43,355 bases of DNA from Oscillospiraceae bacterium (GTDB taxonomy: Bacteria > Bacillota > Clostridia > Oscillospirales > Oscillospiraceae). The notes beneath the pieces were generated by a model. It saw nothing but the letters and a program-made list of their open reading frames with translations. It searched no databases and was not told the origin of the DNA. The stretch is from contig JAFSDV010000031.1 of the NCBI GenBank assembly GCA_017436035.1, forward strand, positions 1 through 43,355. The letters run 5' to 3'. The number at the start of each line of letters is the position of its first letter. Within the stretch, counting starts at the first letter, position 1. A program made the position numbers and the translations under genes. Shown here piece by piece: positions 43,294 through 43,355 of the stretch.

Positions 43294-43343
43294 TTTGCCG
43301 TTTGACCTACCCTCGCAAAAGTGGTTTGACCACAATTTTGACC
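43294..43343. repeat. TTTGACC/TTTGCC direct repeats beside the broken tRNA-Pro
   Basis: TTTGCC (43294-43299) and TTTGACC at 43301-43307, 43325-43331 and 43337-43343 lie in one orientation. The last two are 12 bp apart, the same spacing as the TTTGCCACAA pairs near tRNA-Trp. They are probably arm-type recombinase sites of the element entering the window's right edge. Confidence 0.55.
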
Positions 43344-43355
43344 AGTTCTGTGAGA

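Overview
The window reads as a chromosome segment of an anaerobic Gram-positive bacterium of the class Clostridia, most likely a gut member of the Oscillospirales. This rests on AGGAGG-type ribosome binding sites, consensus sigma-A promoters, ECF-type riboflavin uptake, rubrerythrin, FtsEX with M23 and S41 peptidases, tRNAs with encoded CCA, and mid-range GC judged by eye. No 16S rRNA is present, so the taxonomy is an inference.

Layout. 1-8616 is a minus-strand housekeeping block: lysS-greA, an ftsE-ftsX-M23-S41 cell-wall operon, a PucR/CdaR-type regulator and rsuA. 8689-11944 holds a DUF4830-like lipid-facing protein, an FMN riboswitch with ribU, and a membrane protein fused to an SGNH hydrolase. 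12102-32436 is a plus-strand surface-polysaccharide locus of 21 genes behind one strong promoter. It makes dTDP-L-rhamnose (rfbABDC), a GDP-heptose (hddA, an hddC-gmhB fusion, gmhA) with a GDP-sugar dehydratase-like enzyme, probably a dTDP-3-amino-3,6-dideoxyhexose (ketoisomerase, aminotransferase, acetyltransferase), and a CMP-activated sugar. It also has glycosyltransferases, a Wzy-like polymerase and a Wzx-like flippase. The later genes look AT-richer than the first ones.

32472-38717 holds gpsA, a flavin reductase-like gene, an ABC exporter, and a compact operon of a small anchored protein, an HPr-kinase-like protein, a PqqD-like protein and an S24/S26 signal peptidase with a Ser/His dyad. 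This set resembles the accessory proteins of peptide maturation and export systems but has no recognised modifying enzyme. A YdcF/SanA-like gene follows.

38740-41389 is the accessory zone. A tyrosine-recombinase C-terminal remnant lies beside an 81-bp duplicate of the 3' half of tRNA-Trp with its terminator. Between the duplicate and the intact tRNA-Trp is a unit of about 2 kb. It carries 12-bp-phased direct repeats at both ends, one Ig-like surface lipoprotein gene, a structured leader RNA ending in a terminator just before the ribosome binding site, and an array of four GTGAAAT words each followed by a different short palindrome. There is no recombinase inside it. 41473-43076 returns to ordinary genes (a small Cys-rich protein, tspO, rubrerythrin). 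At the right edge a tRNA-Pro breaks off at its anticodon loop and runs into repeats of the same design as those at tRNA-Trp, so another integrated element probably begins there.
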